From Hymenobacter sp. BRD67 (GTDB lineage Bacteria > Bacteroidota > Bacteroidia > Cytophagales > Hymenobacteraceae), in NCBI RefSeq assembly GCF_013256425.1, contig NZ_CP053904.1, forward strand, positions 4,030,001 through 4,094,000: a DNA stretch of 64,000 nucleotides, written 5' to 3'. Below, one piece after another: positions 1 to 9,847 of the stretch. How positions within the stretch are numbered: the first letter of the stretch is position 1; every line of letters starts with the position of its first letter. The notes beneath the pieces are model-generated. The model was not told where the DNA came from and did no database searches. It saw only the letters and a list, made by a program, of their open reading frames with translations. The translations under genes and the position numbers were made by a program.

Positions 1-182
1 CACTTAAGCATCATGATACTTGTTAGATAGGCGCTAACAAAGCTGCCCTTGGGGGAGTATGCGACAAAGCGGAGCTTGAGAAACACCTTGGCTAGAACAA
101 CCAATCTGAGCACGACCACGCAGTAGATAGGAAGCTGGAATAAATGTTTCCGCATAAAAGCACTCCCCGCAGTAACTACCAT
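1..182 (-). CDS. Possible partial ORF running off the left edge
   Basis: The complement of positions 1-182 is open for about 60 codons from an ATG at 182 (a second ATG is at about 153) to the window edge. The reading starts with basic residues (MRKH from the second Met), followed by a hydrophobic stretch rich in V and L that could be a membrane segment, and then a mixed region (FVAYSPKGSF). I do not recognise the family and too little is present to name one. It could be the start of a membrane protein, or a chance open frame. Confidence 0.3.
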   Translation of the reverse strand, partial: MVVTAGSAFMRKHLFQLPIYCVVVLRLVVLAKVFLKLRFVAYSPKGSFVSAYLTSIMMLK

Positions 183-466
183 AAACCGGGACAAACACCG
201 GGACAATACTTCAAGAAAAGGCGTTATTAGTCATTTTTGGCGGTTATTGCGCTCCCTCCTGAAAAGATGTAAAATGAAGCGCTTTTAGCTTAATTGGTAG
301 AAATCTTGGAACCCTTGCACTTTCAGAGGACATAAATGGCGTGTCGGAATGGCTTCGTCAGGTATAAAAGCGCCGCTTAGTTGAAAAATTCCGGTAGGCC
401 GTATCTTGCTGGTTGCTAGTTTTAATGCGACAAGCGCCTGCTGCTGGCTTGCCTTACTTCCCACCC

Positions 467-1854
467 ATGACGTTCCTTCAGAAGACTGGCCTGCTGACTG
501 CCTGCGCGGTTTCGTTACTGCTCATGTCCTTCTTGCCCCGGCCTGGAGCGGCACCTGACGATACCTGGCACAGTCTATTTGATGGAAAAACCCTTACGGG
601 CTGGAAGAGGCTGGGGGTACGGCCCGCTATACCGTTGAAAACGGCGCTATTGTGGGAACGACAGTCCTGAATTCGGGCAACACGTTTTTAGTGACGGAGC
701 GGGAGTATGGCGATTTTGACCTGGAGCTGGATGTCAAAATTGAGGGCGCACAAAACAACTCGGGCGTGCAGACGCGCAGCCACTGCGACTCGCTGGCCCA
801 GCCCGGCAACGTATACGGACGGCAAGTCGAGATTGACCCCTCGGCGCGGCGCTGGTCGGGAGGTATCTACGACGAAGCCCGCCGCCAGTGGCTCTACCCG
901 CTCGAGTTGCATCCGCAGGCCAAAACGGCTTTTAAAGCCGGTAAATACAACCACTTCAGGATAGAATGCCTGGGCAACGAGATGAAAACCTGGGTTAATG
1001 ATGTACCCGTGGCCTACGTGGTGGACCCGGTAGACCCCAAAGGCTTTATCGGCTTGCAGGTCCATGCCATCAGCGAGGCGGCGCAGGCGGGTAAAAAAGT
1101 ATATTTCAAGAACATTCGTATCAAGACCACGCACCTGCAGCCGAGGGCTTTTCCGGCCGGTGTCTACGTGGCCAACTTCGTCCCCAACTACCTGACGGCC
1201 TACGAGCGGCAGCAGGGCTGGAAGCTGTTGTTTGATGGGAAGACCAGTCAGGGCTGGCGTAGCGCCAGGGGGAAGAGTTTTCCGGCGCAGGGCTGGCAGA
1301 TTGCCGACGGCGCTCTGACGGTGCTGCCCTCGGAAGGGAAGGAGGCTGCCAACGGCGGCGACATCGTGACCACCGACGAGTATAAGGCCTTTGACTTGTC
1401 GTTCGAGTTTAAGCTGACGCCGGGAGCCAACAGCGGGGTAAAGTATTTTGTGACGCTGGCCGAGCAAACCGAAGGCTCGGCCATTGGCCTGGAATACCAG
1501 GTGCTCGACGACGCGCTGCACCCCGATGCCAAACTGGGGCGGGATGGCGACCGCACCCTGGCCTCCCTCTACGATTTAAAAACGGCCGATAAGCCGGCGC
1601 GCTTCGTGCACCCCATCGGGGAGTGGAACGTGGGCCGCGTGGTCGTGTACACCACCAACCACGTCGAGCATTACCTCAACGGGGCCAAAGTGCTGGAGTA
1701 TGAGCGGGGCTCGCCCGAATTCCGCCGCCTGGTAGCCCAGAGCAAGTACCACGTCTGGCCCAACTTCGGCGAGGCCCCAGCCGGTCACCTGCTGCTGCAA
1801 GACCACGGCAACCGCGTGTCGTTTCGCAGCATCAAGCTCAAAGAGCTGAAATAG
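467..1854 (+). CDS. Secreted protein with two DUF1080 (3-keto-disaccharide hydrolase) domains, frameshifted
   Basis: After repair this is about 462 residues. An N-terminal signal peptide (MTFLQKTGLLTACAV...) is followed by two DUF1080 jelly-roll domains. Each opens with the family hallmark LFDGKT..GW (about residues 37 and 250). DUF1080 proteins are concanavalin-like and include 3-keto-glycoside hydrolases, so a role in sugar breakdown outside the cytoplasm is likely. The reading frame breaks in the G5 run at 613-617. One extra G joins the first part to the second as GWKRLGGTARYTVENGAIVG, which is normal DUF1080 sequence. I chose ATG 467 because it starts a clean signal peptide; TTG 413 and ATG 425 lie in frame upstream. 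Nothing else is recognised in the 284 bp before it. Confidence 0.8.
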
Positions 1855-1860
1855 CGCTGC

Positions 1861-2258
1861 TTATTCGGCCCTTTCTCCTTGTAGCTGCGAGTAGATGGCC
1901 TGTATTTCCAGGCGGTCTATGGGTTTATGAATGAGGCGCGTAACCAGGTCATAGGTCTTCGCCTTTTCCATGTCGGTCAGCGCCAAAGAAGAAGTAAGAA
2001 TAAAAATATGGCAATGGCCGCGCAATAGATTCTCGTGCGGAGCCAACGCATCCAGAAACTGCCAGCCATTCATAAGGGGCATATTCAAATCCAGGAAAAT
2101 AACGGCCGGCGCCTCCGTCGGGGCTGCTGCAAGAGCATGGCCAGCGCCGCCTCCGCCGACTCGAAGGTGGAGATAGCAGTGGAAAACTGCTCTATTCGTA
2201 AGAGCCTTTCGGTAAGGTAGTTGGCCAGCGGGTCGTCGTCAATCAGGAACGTTTTCAT
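1861..2258 (-). CDS. Single-domain response regulator (CheY-like), frameshifted
   Basis: A stand-alone receiver domain of about 132 residues after repair. It has the acidic pocket LIDDD near the N-terminus, the phosphorylatable Asp in VIFLDLNMP, the conserved Ser/Thr (ILTSS) and the Lys (IHKP). The frame is broken at the G run 2120-2123 (C run on the coding strand). Adding one C gives QQPPTEAPAVIFLDLNMPLM, a normal receiver sequence. It starts 7 bp after the histidine kinase stop on the same strand, so the two form a kinase/regulator pair. With no output domain it probably acts by protein contact or in a phosphorelay. Confidence 0.82.
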
Positions 2259-2265
2259 ACGTAGC

Positions 2266-4125
2266 TCAGCCAAAGCTCAGGGTAAAGCACGTTCCCTCCT
2301 CGACTCGACTATCCACTTTTACGTAGCCACCCATGGCTTCGACGTGCGCTTTAACCAGAAATAAGCCGATACCCCGGCCTTCGGAAGTAGTGTGAAAGCG
2401 CTTATATAGCTCAAATACACTATTGCCGGCTTTTTCGAGGTCGAACCCTAAGCCGTTGTCAGTCACCGTTACCTGGGTGCCCTGGCCGGGCGTGCGGGTA
2501 GCTGCTACCTCTATGCGTAGCGGACGCTGCTCGGAGCGGTACTTGATGGAGTTAGCCAATAGATTATAAAAAATGCTGTGAAAATAAGCCCGGTTGCCGG
2601 GCAGTCGCAGCTCATCGGAAATTGCGCAGGTGATGCTGCCGCCGCAGTCGAGCAGGGCCTGGGACAGCGCCTGGCGCACTTGCTCGCACACAGCGGCCAG
2701 GTGCACAGGCTCGGAGCGACTTATCCGCGCCTTGCTGCGAATGGAGAGAATGGTATTAACATCGGCAATAATGGTGTCGAGCTGATGCAAGCTGGTTTGC
2801 AGATGCCGCAGGGAAGTATCAAAGGCCGCGGAGCTTTTCCTTTCGTGGGTAAGCAGGTTGGCAAAGCCCCGGGCATTGGCCAGCGGAGCCCGCAGGTTGT
2901 GCGAGACAATATAGCCAAATTGCTGCAAATCAGAATTTTGCTCAGACAGCTCCTGCGCCATCTGGCGTTGTTTTTCTTCCGCTTCCTTGCGCTCGGTAAT
3001 ATCCTGCATAGAGCCAATCATGCGCACGGCCTGGCCCGCTGCATCGCGGATAATATGGCCCCGGTCAAATACATTGGCCCAGGAGCCGTTGGCCCGCTGA
3101 AAGCGGTATTCCTGCTGCCAGTGCGTGCGGCGCGTTTCATGGACTATGCGCAGCAGGTCATGAACGGAGTGGGCGACATCGTCGGGGTGCACAAAGTCGG
3201 ACCATTGCCGAAACTCGGTGGGGTTGCGGACCAGGTGATGGCCAAACAGGGCTTCGAAGCCTTCGCCCCAAAGCAAAGTGTTGGCGGTTACATTCCAATC
3301 GTAAATGGCATCGGTCGTAGCTTTCAGCACATACATAAACCGCTCGTTGCTGTCCCGCAGGTCCTCTTCTATCTTTTTCTGCGCCGTCAGGTCGTGCACA
3401 TTGCCAACCAGCTGATTGCAGACACCGGCCTCGTCAAAAACCGGCGTCACCGACACTTCGCCTATCCGGCGGCCGGTAGGATACTCGGTCGTTTCCTGCC
3501 AGGTCACCCGCTGCCGGGTCGTGATGGCCTGGTGATAATAGCGTAGCACCACGCTCAGCGACGGCTCAGGGATAATTTCCTGCACCAGTCGGCCAACAAC
3601 CTGGGCAACGGGCAAGCCGGTTGCCTTCTGAAAAGCCTGGTTAACAACTAAAAACCGGTACTGCTGCCGGGGCGCTACGTCCAGTACAAAAAGCACGTCG
3701 GAGACACTCTGAAAGATGACGGCCAGCTGTGATTGCTCCGGCTCTTTAAGCGCCAGAGCTGCTGGGGACGTCGTTGGCGCGGGCCGGGCCTGCACCCCGA
3801 TGCCGGTAAGCTCATGCGCATGGCCGAGCACCGGAAATGACGTAAGCAGCACGGCATGTGCCCGGCTGCCAGGGCCCGGCCAGTCTACTTCCAGGGTGAG
3901 CGCAGTGCCCTGCTGCGCTTTTTCAAGCCATGCTTCGGCCGACGTACGCTCGGCAGGGCTGAGCAGCCCGGTAAATGCCTGCCCCCGAAGTGCCTCCGTG
4001 GTATAGCCGGTAAGGTGCGTAAAGGCCTCGTTTAGCACCGTGAACTCGCCCTGCCTATTCAGCCAAAAGGCGGCTTCCGAGTAGAGCCTCGGCTGGGTAT
4101 CTGAAGGTGTTGCGTCAAGGCTCAT
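2266..4125 (-). CDS. Multi-PAS sensor histidine kinase
   Basis: A 619-residue kinase with no transmembrane segment, so probably a cytoplasmic sensor. It carries three PAS domains (about residues 10-115, 130-245 and 258-385, the last with a clear PAC motif ending in DITERKEAEE). A HisKA dimerisation domain follows with the phospho-acceptor His near 409 (VSHNLRAPLANA), then an HATPase_c domain with an N box (NLLANSIKYRS), G1 (DNGLGFD) and G2 (GRGIGLFLV). It is translated just ahead of the response regulator, its probable partner. The ligand or signal cannot be read from the sequence; PAS domains may bind haem, flavin or small molecules. Confidence 0.93.
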   Translation of the reverse strand: MSLDATPSDTQPRLYSEAAFWLNRQGEFTVLNEAFTHLTGYTTEALRGQAFTGLLSPAERTSAEAWLEKAQQGTALTLEVDWPGPGSRAHAVLLTSFPVLGHAHELTGIGVQARPAPTTSPAALALKEPEQSQLAVIFQSVSDVLFVLDVAPRQQYRFLVVNQAFQKATGLPVAQVVGRLVQEIIPEPSLSVVLRYYHQAITTRQRVTWQETTEYPTGRRIGEVSVTPVFDEAGVCNQLVGNVHDLTAQKKIEEDLRDSNERFMYVLKATTDAIYDWNVTANTLLWGEGFEALFGHHLVRNPTEFRQWSDFVHPDDVAHSVHDLLRIVHETRRTHWQQEYRFQRANGSWANVFDRGHIIRDAAGQAVRMIGSMQDITERKEAEEKQRQMAQELSEQNSDLQQFGYIVSHNLRAPLANARGFANLLTHERKSSAAFDTSLRHLQTSLHQLDTIIADVNTILSIRSKARISRSEPVHLAAVCEQVRQALSQALLDCGGSITCAISDELRLPGNRAYFHSIFYNLLANSIKYRSEQRPLRIEVAATRTPGQGTQVTVTDNGLGFDLEKAGNSVFELYKRFHTTSEGRGIGLFLVKAHVEAMGGYVKVDSRVEEGTCFTLSFG

Positions 4126-4339
4126 ACCTCTTCAAAAAACTGCGTGATAGACGAAGCTGCGCCGGAAATGCAGAAAATTTTAAATTTCCCCGCAAACTAC
4201 AGGGTAGCCGGCCAGTGTTGCAGCATGAACGACTTATCAAAGTTAATTTATGAATAAAGGAAGACAAGCAGGTTGGGGCGCGTCGCTGGGCATAACGTAA
4301 GTGCTACCCCGGCCGGCTTGTGCTCAGCAGCCTGTTTTG

Positions 4340-4390
4340 TCGAGAAACAAAGAACCCGGCCGGGCTGCGGCAACGCAGCGCAGACGGGTT
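4340..4390 (-). terminator. Intrinsic terminator of the symporter gene
   Basis: On the minus strand, AACCCG (4390-4385) pairs with CGGGTT (4358-4353), enclosing a second small hairpin, and is followed by the T-rich run CTTTGTTTCTC. It lies 26 bp after the stop of the SGLT-type symporter. Confidence 0.55.
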
Positions 4391-4415
4391 CCTGCTAAAA
4401 GGCCATGCGCATGGC

Positions 4416-6095
4416 TTACCAGAATACCGAGTACAGCGCTACAATGAGGCCTACCACCAGGGTGGCGCCGGCCGTGAACGTGGGGTTGGGACGGAACATG
4501 CTGCGCTCGATTTCGAGGCCGTTGGTTTTTACGCCGCGGCTGTTTTCAAGCAGGCTGATAAGGACCATGCCGATAATGCAGAACACGAACACAAAGCCCA
4601 TGCGGTCGAGGAAGGGAATCTCGTAGCGGCCGGCCACCGGCACCGAAAAGCCGAACGGCGCCAGAAACGAGAGGTCCATCATGCCCGGCAAAAACTTGAG
4701 CAGCACCGACAGCAGAAAGCCGCCGATGGTGGCAAACAGCGCGGCGCTCGATGTGGCTTTCTTCCAGAAAAAGCCCAGGATGAACATGGCAAAAATACCC
4801 GGCGACACGAAGCCCGTGTATTCCTGAATGTACTGGAAGCCGCCTTTTTTGTCGATGCCCAGGTTGGGCGCGATGAGCACGCCCAGAATCATAGCCACCA
4901 CCACCGCGATTTTGCCCACAGCCACCATGCGCTTCTCTGAGGCATCCACGTTGAGGACCTTCTTGTACACGTCGAGGGTGAAGATGGTGGCGATGGAGTT
5001 GGCTTTGCCGGCCAGCGAGGCTACCACGGCCGCCGTGAGCGCAGCGAACGAAAGGCCTTTCAAGCCCACGGGCAAAATGTTGAGCAGCACGGGGTAAGCG
5101 CGGTCGGGGTTTAGCTCGCCGCCCTGCATCATCTCCGAGCCAAATACGTTTTGCTTGTACAGCACGTAGGCCGCAATGCCCGGCAGCACCACGATAACGG
5201 GCATCAGCAGCTTAAGAAAAGCTGCGAACAGCAAGCCGCCGCGGGCCGTGGGCAGGTCGGCCCCGAGGGCCCGCTGCGTGATGTACTGGTTGCAGCCCCA
5301 GTAGTTGAGGTTCACAATCCACATGCCGCCGAGCAGCACCGTGAGGCCCGGTAGGTCGATGTAGTTGGGGTTATCCCGCTTGAAAATCATGTGGAAGTGG
5401 TCGTTGGCCTGCGTGGTGAGCAGGTGAAAGCCATTCAGTACGCCGGTAGTGCCGTTGTGCTCCGCCACCAGATTCAGGGCCAGATAGGTAGTAGCCAGGC
5501 CGCCCAGAATGAGGAAGAATACCTGGATAACGTCGGTGAAGCCAATCACTTTCATGCCGCCCAGCGTGATGATGACGGCGAAAATAGCCAGCGCGTACAT
5601 GCAGAAATTCAGGTTCAGGCCCGCGATGCTGCTCACGGCAATGGCCCCGAGGTAAAGAATCGAGGTCAGATTGACTACTACATAAAGCAGCAGCCAGAAA
5701 ATAGCCATAATCATGGCCACCGTGCCGTTGTAGCGCTGGTGCAGAAACTGCGGCATGGTGAATATCCGGTTTTTAAGATATACCGGAATGAAGAATACCG
5801 CCACGATAATGAGCGTGATGGAGGCCATCCACTCGTAGGTGGCAATGGCCAGGCCCATCTTGAAGCCCGAGCCCGACATGCCCACAAACTGCTCGGCCGA
5901 GATGTTGGAGGCGATGAGCGACGAGCCGATGGCCCACCACGTCAGCGAGCCTTCCGCCAGAAAATAATCCTTAGAATCGCCTTCGATAGTGCCGTCGTGG
6001 CCGGTCTTGCGGTTGTAAATCCAAATGCCGTAGCCGGCAACTATCAGAAAATAAACGAAAAAGACTATGTAGTCTAACGTAGCCAGCTGGTGCAT
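4416..6095 (-). CDS. SGLT-type Na+/sugar symporter (SSS family)
   Basis: A 559-residue integral membrane protein with about 14 hydrophobic segments. The region SLIASNISAEQFVGMSGSG is the TM1/TM2 signature of bacterial SGLT-like transporters such as vSGLT, including the Asn and Gln of the sugar site, so a monosaccharide is the likely substrate. I chose the Met at 6095 (MHQLATLDY) because the first helix follows directly; an in-frame Met 21 codons upstream would add a non-hydrophobic leader. The GH43 gene lies 90 bp upstream on the same strand, which suggests one transcript that releases a sugar outside and imports it with sodium. Confidence 0.9.
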   Translation of the reverse strand: MHQLATLDYIVFFVYFLIVAGYGIWIYNRKTGHDGTIEGDSKDYFLAEGSLTWWAIGSSLIASNISAEQFVGMSGSGFKMGLAIATYEWMASITLIIVAVFFIPVYLKNRIFTMPQFLHQRYNGTVAMIMAIFWLLLYVVVNLTSILYLGAIAVSSIAGLNLNFCMYALAIFAVIITLGGMKVIGFTDVIQVFFLILGGLATTYLALNLVAEHNGTTGVLNGFHLLTTQANDHFHMIFKRDNPNYIDLPGLTVLLGGMWIVNLNYWGCNQYITQRALGADLPTARGGLLFAAFLKLLMPVIVVLPGIAAYVLYKQNVFGSEMMQGGELNPDRAYPVLLNILPVGLKGLSFAALTAAVVASLAGKANSIATIFTLDVYKKVLNVDASEKRMVAVGKIAVVVAMILGVLIAPNLGIDKKGGFQYIQEYTGFVSPGIFAMFILGFFWKKATSSAALFATIGGFLLSVLLKFLPGMMDLSFLAPFGFSVPVAGRYEIPFLDRMGFVFVFCIIGMVLISLLENSRGVKTNGLEIERSMFRPNPTFTAGATLVVGLIVALYSVFW

Positions 6096-6185
6096 AGGGC
6101 GGGAAAAAACGAATGGAAAACGAAAGTAGGGGAAATTTTGGCGGGCCGGGCTATGCAATCGATTGCAACCGAATAAAACGGGGTT

Positions 6186-7817
6186 TTAAGGCTCCAGATG
6201 CCACCAGTCGACCAGCGCGGCCCCTGGGCTGGCCGCACCCGCCGTGCCCAGGCAAAACAGGCCCACCTTGGCACCCACCCACTTGCCCTTGTGGGCAGTA
6301 AACTCGGTGCCCAGCGGCTGAAATCGGTTGCCATCGAGGCTGTAGCTGAACTGGCACCTGGCCCCCGGCTGCACCGCAACCCGCAGGTACAGGGGCTGGC
6401 CGGCGGGTACTGTTACGGGCGCTGTGCTGGCTTCGGGGCTGCCTTTGTCGGCCTGGAGGCAGGTGCGCTGACTTAGCTGAAGCCGGTCGCCCTGGCGGGT
6501 AAGCACCAGGCTGGCGTAGTCCATGCCGAGCACAACGAGGCCCGCCTGCTCGCCCTCGTTTCGGGGCTGAAAGGTGAGTTTGGCCGTTGCCGTAAACTGC
6601 GGAGCCGGCAGCTTTTGCATCAGCAGGTTGGGCACTAGCCACAGGTTTTTGGCCTCGGCGGGGGTGGGCACCGCGTTGAGTGTCAGCGAGCCGGCGGTAG
6701 GGGAGGGGAGGGCGAGCCAGCCCGGCTGCGGGTCGGCCTGCCACTGCCATTGCAGGCCCAGGGTTTTGCCGGCAAACTCATCGGAAGTGGCGGGCACGGC
6801 CACCGCTACCTTAGCCTGCACGGCGGGCTTGCGGTACGTGAGCACGGGCTCGCCGGTGCCGTCGCCGTCGGGGTCGAGGCCGATAACGGGCCAGTCATTT
6901 TTCCAGGTCATGGGCTGCAGGTGCACCACCCGGCCGTAGGCATCCTGGTCCTGGAAGTGCAGAAACCAGTCTTCCTTGCCATCGGGCGTATCGACCCACG
7001 CGCCCTGGTGCGGGCCGTTAATTGCGCTTTTGCCCTGCGCCATCACGATTTTATCCTCATAAGGCCCGAACACGCTCTTGCTGCGCAGCGCCACCTGCCA
7101 GCCGGTGGGCACGCCGCCGCCCGGCGCAAAGATGTAGTAGTAGCCGTGGCGCTTGTAAAACTTGGGCCCCTCGATGGTCGGGTGGTGCTGGTGCCCGTCG
7201 AATACCAGCTTGTCGTCGCCCATGAGGCTCAGCCCGTCGGGGGCCATCTCACTAACGTTAATAACACTCTTGATGCCCGCGCGGCTGCCCGCAAAGGCGT
7301 GCACGAGGTAGGCGCGGCCGTCCTCGTCCCAGAGCGGGCAGGGGTCAATCCAGCCTTTGGCGGCTTTTACGCACACCGGCGCCGACCACGGGCCGGCCGG
7401 GTTGCGGGCCCGCGTCACAAAAATGCCAAGGTCGGGGTCGGGGTAATAGAGATAAAACTCTTTGTTGTGGTAGCGCAGCGCCGGAGCCCACACGCCGTTG
7501 CCGGGCTGCACCTGGTCGTAGCGCGAGCGCGGCAGCTGCACCGGCAGCGCAGTACCGATAATGGTCCAGTTAACCAGGTCTTTGGAGTGCAGAATCTGCA
7601 GGCCCGGCACCGAGCTGAAGCTCGACGAGGTGAGGTAATAATCATCGCCCACCCGCACTACGTCGGGGTCAGAATAATCGGCGTACAGCACCGGGTTTTT
7701 ATACTGGCCGTTGCCCAGGTCGGGCACCCAGGGTCCGGGGCTGGCAGGGGTTTGGGCAGATGCAGGTAGCGCCAGGCTCGCAGCAGCCAGCGTAAAAAGC
7801 AGCGAAAAAAAGCGCAT
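6186..7817 (-). CDS. Glycoside hydrolase family 43 protein, secreted
   Basis: A 543-residue protein with a signal peptide (cleavage likely after ALPASA). The five-bladed propeller of GH43 covers about residues 36-335. The three expected acids are visible: base Asp50 in YSDPD, pKa modulator Asp158 in WIDPC, and acid Glu216 in PTIEGPKFY. The C-terminal part (about 345-543) looks like the beta-sandwich found after the propeller in many xylosidases and arabinofuranosidases. The likely task is removing xylose or arabinose from plant polysaccharide. The exact specificity is not decidable here. An ATG 11 codons upstream is possible, but 7817 gives the cleaner signal peptide. The downstream symporter is the likely importer of its product. 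Confidence 0.9.
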   Translation of the reverse strand: MRFFSLLFTLAAASLALPASAQTPASPGPWVPDLGNGQYKNPVLYADYSDPDVVRVGDDYYLTSSSFSSVPGLQILHSKDLVNWTIIGTALPVQLPRSRYDQVQPGNGVWAPALRYHNKEFYLYYPDPDLGIFVTRARNPAGPWSAPVCVKAAKGWIDPCPLWDEDGRAYLVHAFAGSRAGIKSVINVSEMAPDGLSLMGDDKLVFDGHQHHPTIEGPKFYKRHGYYYIFAPGGGVPTGWQVALRSKSVFGPYEDKIVMAQGKSAINGPHQGAWVDTPDGKEDWFLHFQDQDAYGRVVHLQPMTWKNDWPVIGLDPDGDGTGEPVLTYRKPAVQAKVAVAVPATSDEFAGKTLGLQWQWQADPQPGWLALPSPTAGSLTLNAVPTPAEAKNLWLVPNLLMQKLPAPQFTATAKLTFQPRNEGEQAGLVVLGMDYASLVLTRQGDRLQLSQRTCLQADKGSPEASTAPVTVPAGQPLYLRVAVQPGARCQFSYSLDGNRFQPLGTEFTAHKGKWVGAKVGLFCLGTAGAASPGAALVDWWHLEP

Positions 7818-7921
7818 AAAGAACCAGGAATTGCCAGAATAACGGCTCAAGGTAGAAAAGCCACTGCATAAGCTGCCAGTAGCTCAGTAGGAGCGCAGGA
7901 CTACGCATTGGCCTGGCGTTG

Positions 7922-7929
7922 TAATTTTG
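7922..7929 (+). promoter_or_regulatory. Candidate Bacteroidota -7 box before the ulosonic acid cluster
   Basis: TAATTTTG matches the TAnnTTTG consensus of the Bacteroidota primary sigma factor and lies 19 bp before the first GTG of the cluster. I see no clear TTG -33 element at the usual spacing, so this rests on the -7 box and its position. Confidence 0.35.
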
Positions 7930-7947
7930 TAGGCATACCTAATTTTT

Positions 7948-9027
7948 GTGCTCGTGAAAAAAGCGTTGTACCTCATCGGCTCGCCCAACCAAACCACGCA
8001 GATGCACCGCGTGGCGCAGCTGCTGGAAGATGAGTACGAGCCTTACTTCAGCCAGCTGTACTACGATGGCTGGATGCGCGGCTTCTACGAGTGGCTGCTG
8101 CGCAATAACATCCTGGATAAGACCATTGTGCAGGGCCTGGTAAAGGAGAAAGCCGACCGCTACGTGGCCCAGCACCAGCTGCGCCGTGACTTCGAAAACC
8201 GCGAGCTGGGGTATGCCTACGACCTCATCGTGTGCTGCTCCGACATTGTGGTGCCCTGGCCGCTGCTGAAGAAAACCAAGTCGGTGTTTGTGCAGGAAGG
8301 CATGACCGACCCGCTCAACCTGTGGGCGCGGCTCGTGAAGCGCTTCACCAATTTTCCCATTCTGGCCATCGGCACCGCGCTCAATGGCATGAACAACTGC
8401 TGCGACATTTATTGCGTGGCCTCGCCCGGCTACGCCGAGCATTTCGAGAAAATCGGGGTCGATAAGGATAAGCTTGTGGTAACCGGCATCCCCAACTTCG
8501 ACGACGTAGAAAAGCTGCGCAACAATACGTTTCCGCACCACGGCTACGTGCTGGTGGCTACCACCGACATGCGCGAAACCTTTCGGCGCGACAACCGCAA
8601 GCAGTTTATCCGCCACGCCACGCGCATTGCCGCCGGGCGGCCCATGATTTTTAAGTTTCACCCCAACGAAGACATGGCCCGCGCCACGGCCGAGGTGCGC
8701 CAGTACGCACCGCCCGGCACGCTCATCTTTACCGAAGGCAACACCGAGGAGATGATTGCTAACTCCGTAGAGCTCATAACGCAATACAGTACCGTGGCCT
8801 ACGTTGGGCTGGCGCTGGGGATTCCGGTGCATTCCTACTTCGATGTGGAAGACCTCAAGCGCAAGCTGCCCATTCAGAACGGCGGCACCAGCGCCCGGCG
8901 CATTGCCGACATCTGCCGGCAGTTTGGGCGGTTTGAGGGGTCCGGGCCCCAGTTTTTAAAGCAGTACAAACCCCAGCCCGCACCTGAGCGCCAGGCGGAG
9001 CTTACCGAAGCCCGGCATTCCCGATAG
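7948..9027 (+). CDS. Putative GT-B fold glycosyltransferase
   Basis: 359 residues, soluble. The N-terminal half begins with a Rossmann-like strand (KKALYLIGSPNQT). The C-terminal half has features of nucleotide-sugar-binding GT-B enzymes: a strand leading to FKFHPNED, then ITQYSTVAYVGLALGIPVHS, where a Ser/Thr-rich loop and small residues usually bind the donor phosphate. I cannot place it in a named GT family with confidence. UDP-GlcNAc 2-epimerases and CDP-glycerol transferases share the fold. The start is GTG at 7948; a second GTG at 7954 is equally good. It is 13 bp ahead of the cytidylyltransferase, which suggests it transfers the CMP-sugar made by this cluster. Confidence 0.55.
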   Translation: MLVKKALYLIGSPNQTTQMHRVAQLLEDEYEPYFSQLYYDGWMRGFYEWLLRNNILDKTIVQGLVKEKADRYVAQHQLRRDFENRELGYAYDLIVCCSDIVVPWPLLKKTKSVFVQEGMTDPLNLWARLVKRFTNFPILAIGTALNGMNNCCDIYCVASPGYAEHFEKIGVDKDKLVVTGIPNFDDVEKLRNNTFPHHGYVLVATTDMRETFRRDNRKQFIRHATRIAAGRPMIFKFHPNEDMARATAEVRQYAPPGTLIFTEGNTEEMIANSVELITQYSTVAYVGLALGIPVHSYFDVEDLKRKLPIQNGGTSARRIADICRQFGRFEGSGPQFLKQYKPQPAPERQAELTEARHSR

Positions 9028-9040
9028 TATCTAGTGTTTT

Positions 9041-9835
9041 ATGCTTACGCTCATTCAGGCCCGGCGCGGCTCTTCGCGCCTCCCCGATAAAGTCAGCCTT
9101 GACCTCTGCGGCCGGCCGCTGCTGGTGCGCCAGGTCGAGCGCGTGCAGCGGGCCCGGCTGGCGGGCCGAGTGGCCGTCATCACCACCGACGAGCCCGGCG
9201 ATGACGCGCTTGTTGAAATATGCAATAAGTACGATATTAATGTTTTTCGCGGCAATGCCCTCGACCTGCTCGACCGCCACTACCAGGCCGCCCGGCACTT
9301 CGGCGAAACCGAGGCGATAGTAAAAATACCGAGCGACTGCCCGCTCATCGACCCGGCTATTATTGACAAAGTGCTGTCAATATATATGAAAACTATCGGG
9401 CAGTATGATTTCGTGAGCAATCTGCATCCCGCCACCTACCCCGATGGCAACGATGTAGAGGTAATGACCTTCGCCGCTCTCGAAACAGCCTGGCGCGAGG
9501 CGCGCCGCCCGCTGGAGCGCGAGCATACCACGCCGTTTTTCTGGGAGAATCCCGACCGCTTTCGACTCGCCAACGTGACGTGGGAGACGGGTCTGGATTA
9601 TTCCATGTCGCACCGGTTTACCATCGACTATCCGGCTGACTATGAGTTCATAAAAGCGGTATACGAAGCACTTTATCCAGCAAACCCTCATTTTGGGCTG
9701 GAAGATATTCTGACTTTATTAAAACAAAGGCCAGACATTTACGCCTTAAACGCCGACCTGGCCGGTGTAAACTGGTACCGCAATCACCTCGACGAATTGA
9801 AAACCGTGGATGCGGGTAAGACAAAGCAAGTATAA
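9041..9835 (+). CDS. SpsF/NeuA-type cytidylyltransferase
   Basis: 264 residues with the N-terminal CTP-binding signature of sugar-acid cytidylyltransferases (LIQARRGSSRLPDK), the DCPLIDP motif that holds the catalytic acidic residue, and a late SHRFTIDYPADYEFI stretch typical of the SpsF branch. SpsF-like proteins activate a 2-keto-3-deoxy sugar acid with CTP, and SpsF is normally paired with the NeuB-like SpsE. Here a NeuB-family gene lies 5 kb downstream on the same strand. The product would be a CMP-ulosonic acid. The enzyme is more SpsF-like than NeuA-like, so the substrate need not be sialic acid. Confidence 0.82.
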   Translation: MLTLIQARRGSSRLPDKVSLDLCGRPLLVRQVERVQRARLAGRVAVITTDEPGDDALVEICNKYDINVFRGNALDLLDRHYQAARHFGETEAIVKIPSDCPLIDPAIIDKVLSIYMKTIGQYDFVSNLHPATYPDGNDVEVMTFAALETAWREARRPLEREHTTPFFWENPDRFRLANVTWETGLDYSMSHRFTIDYPADYEFIKAVYEALYPANPHFGLEDILTLLKQRPDIYALNADLAGVNWYRNHLDELKTVDAGKTKQV

Positions 9836-9847
9836 TTCACTATATAA

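Noticed and set aside
613..617. Programmed -1 frameshifting or phase variation as a general explanation
   Set aside because: The same one-base loss occurs in many unrelated genes, including a transporter, metabolic enzymes and regulators, with no slippery heptamer or downstream structure common to them.
688..1521. 277-codon antisense frame opposite the DUF1080 gene
   Set aside because: Shadow of a conserved coding region; no start context or domain.
7948..9027. UDP-GlcNAc 2-epimerase (NeuC-like)
   Set aside because: The fold class may be shared, but I see none of the specific epimerase motifs; a glycosyltransferase fits the cluster better, with moderate confidence only.
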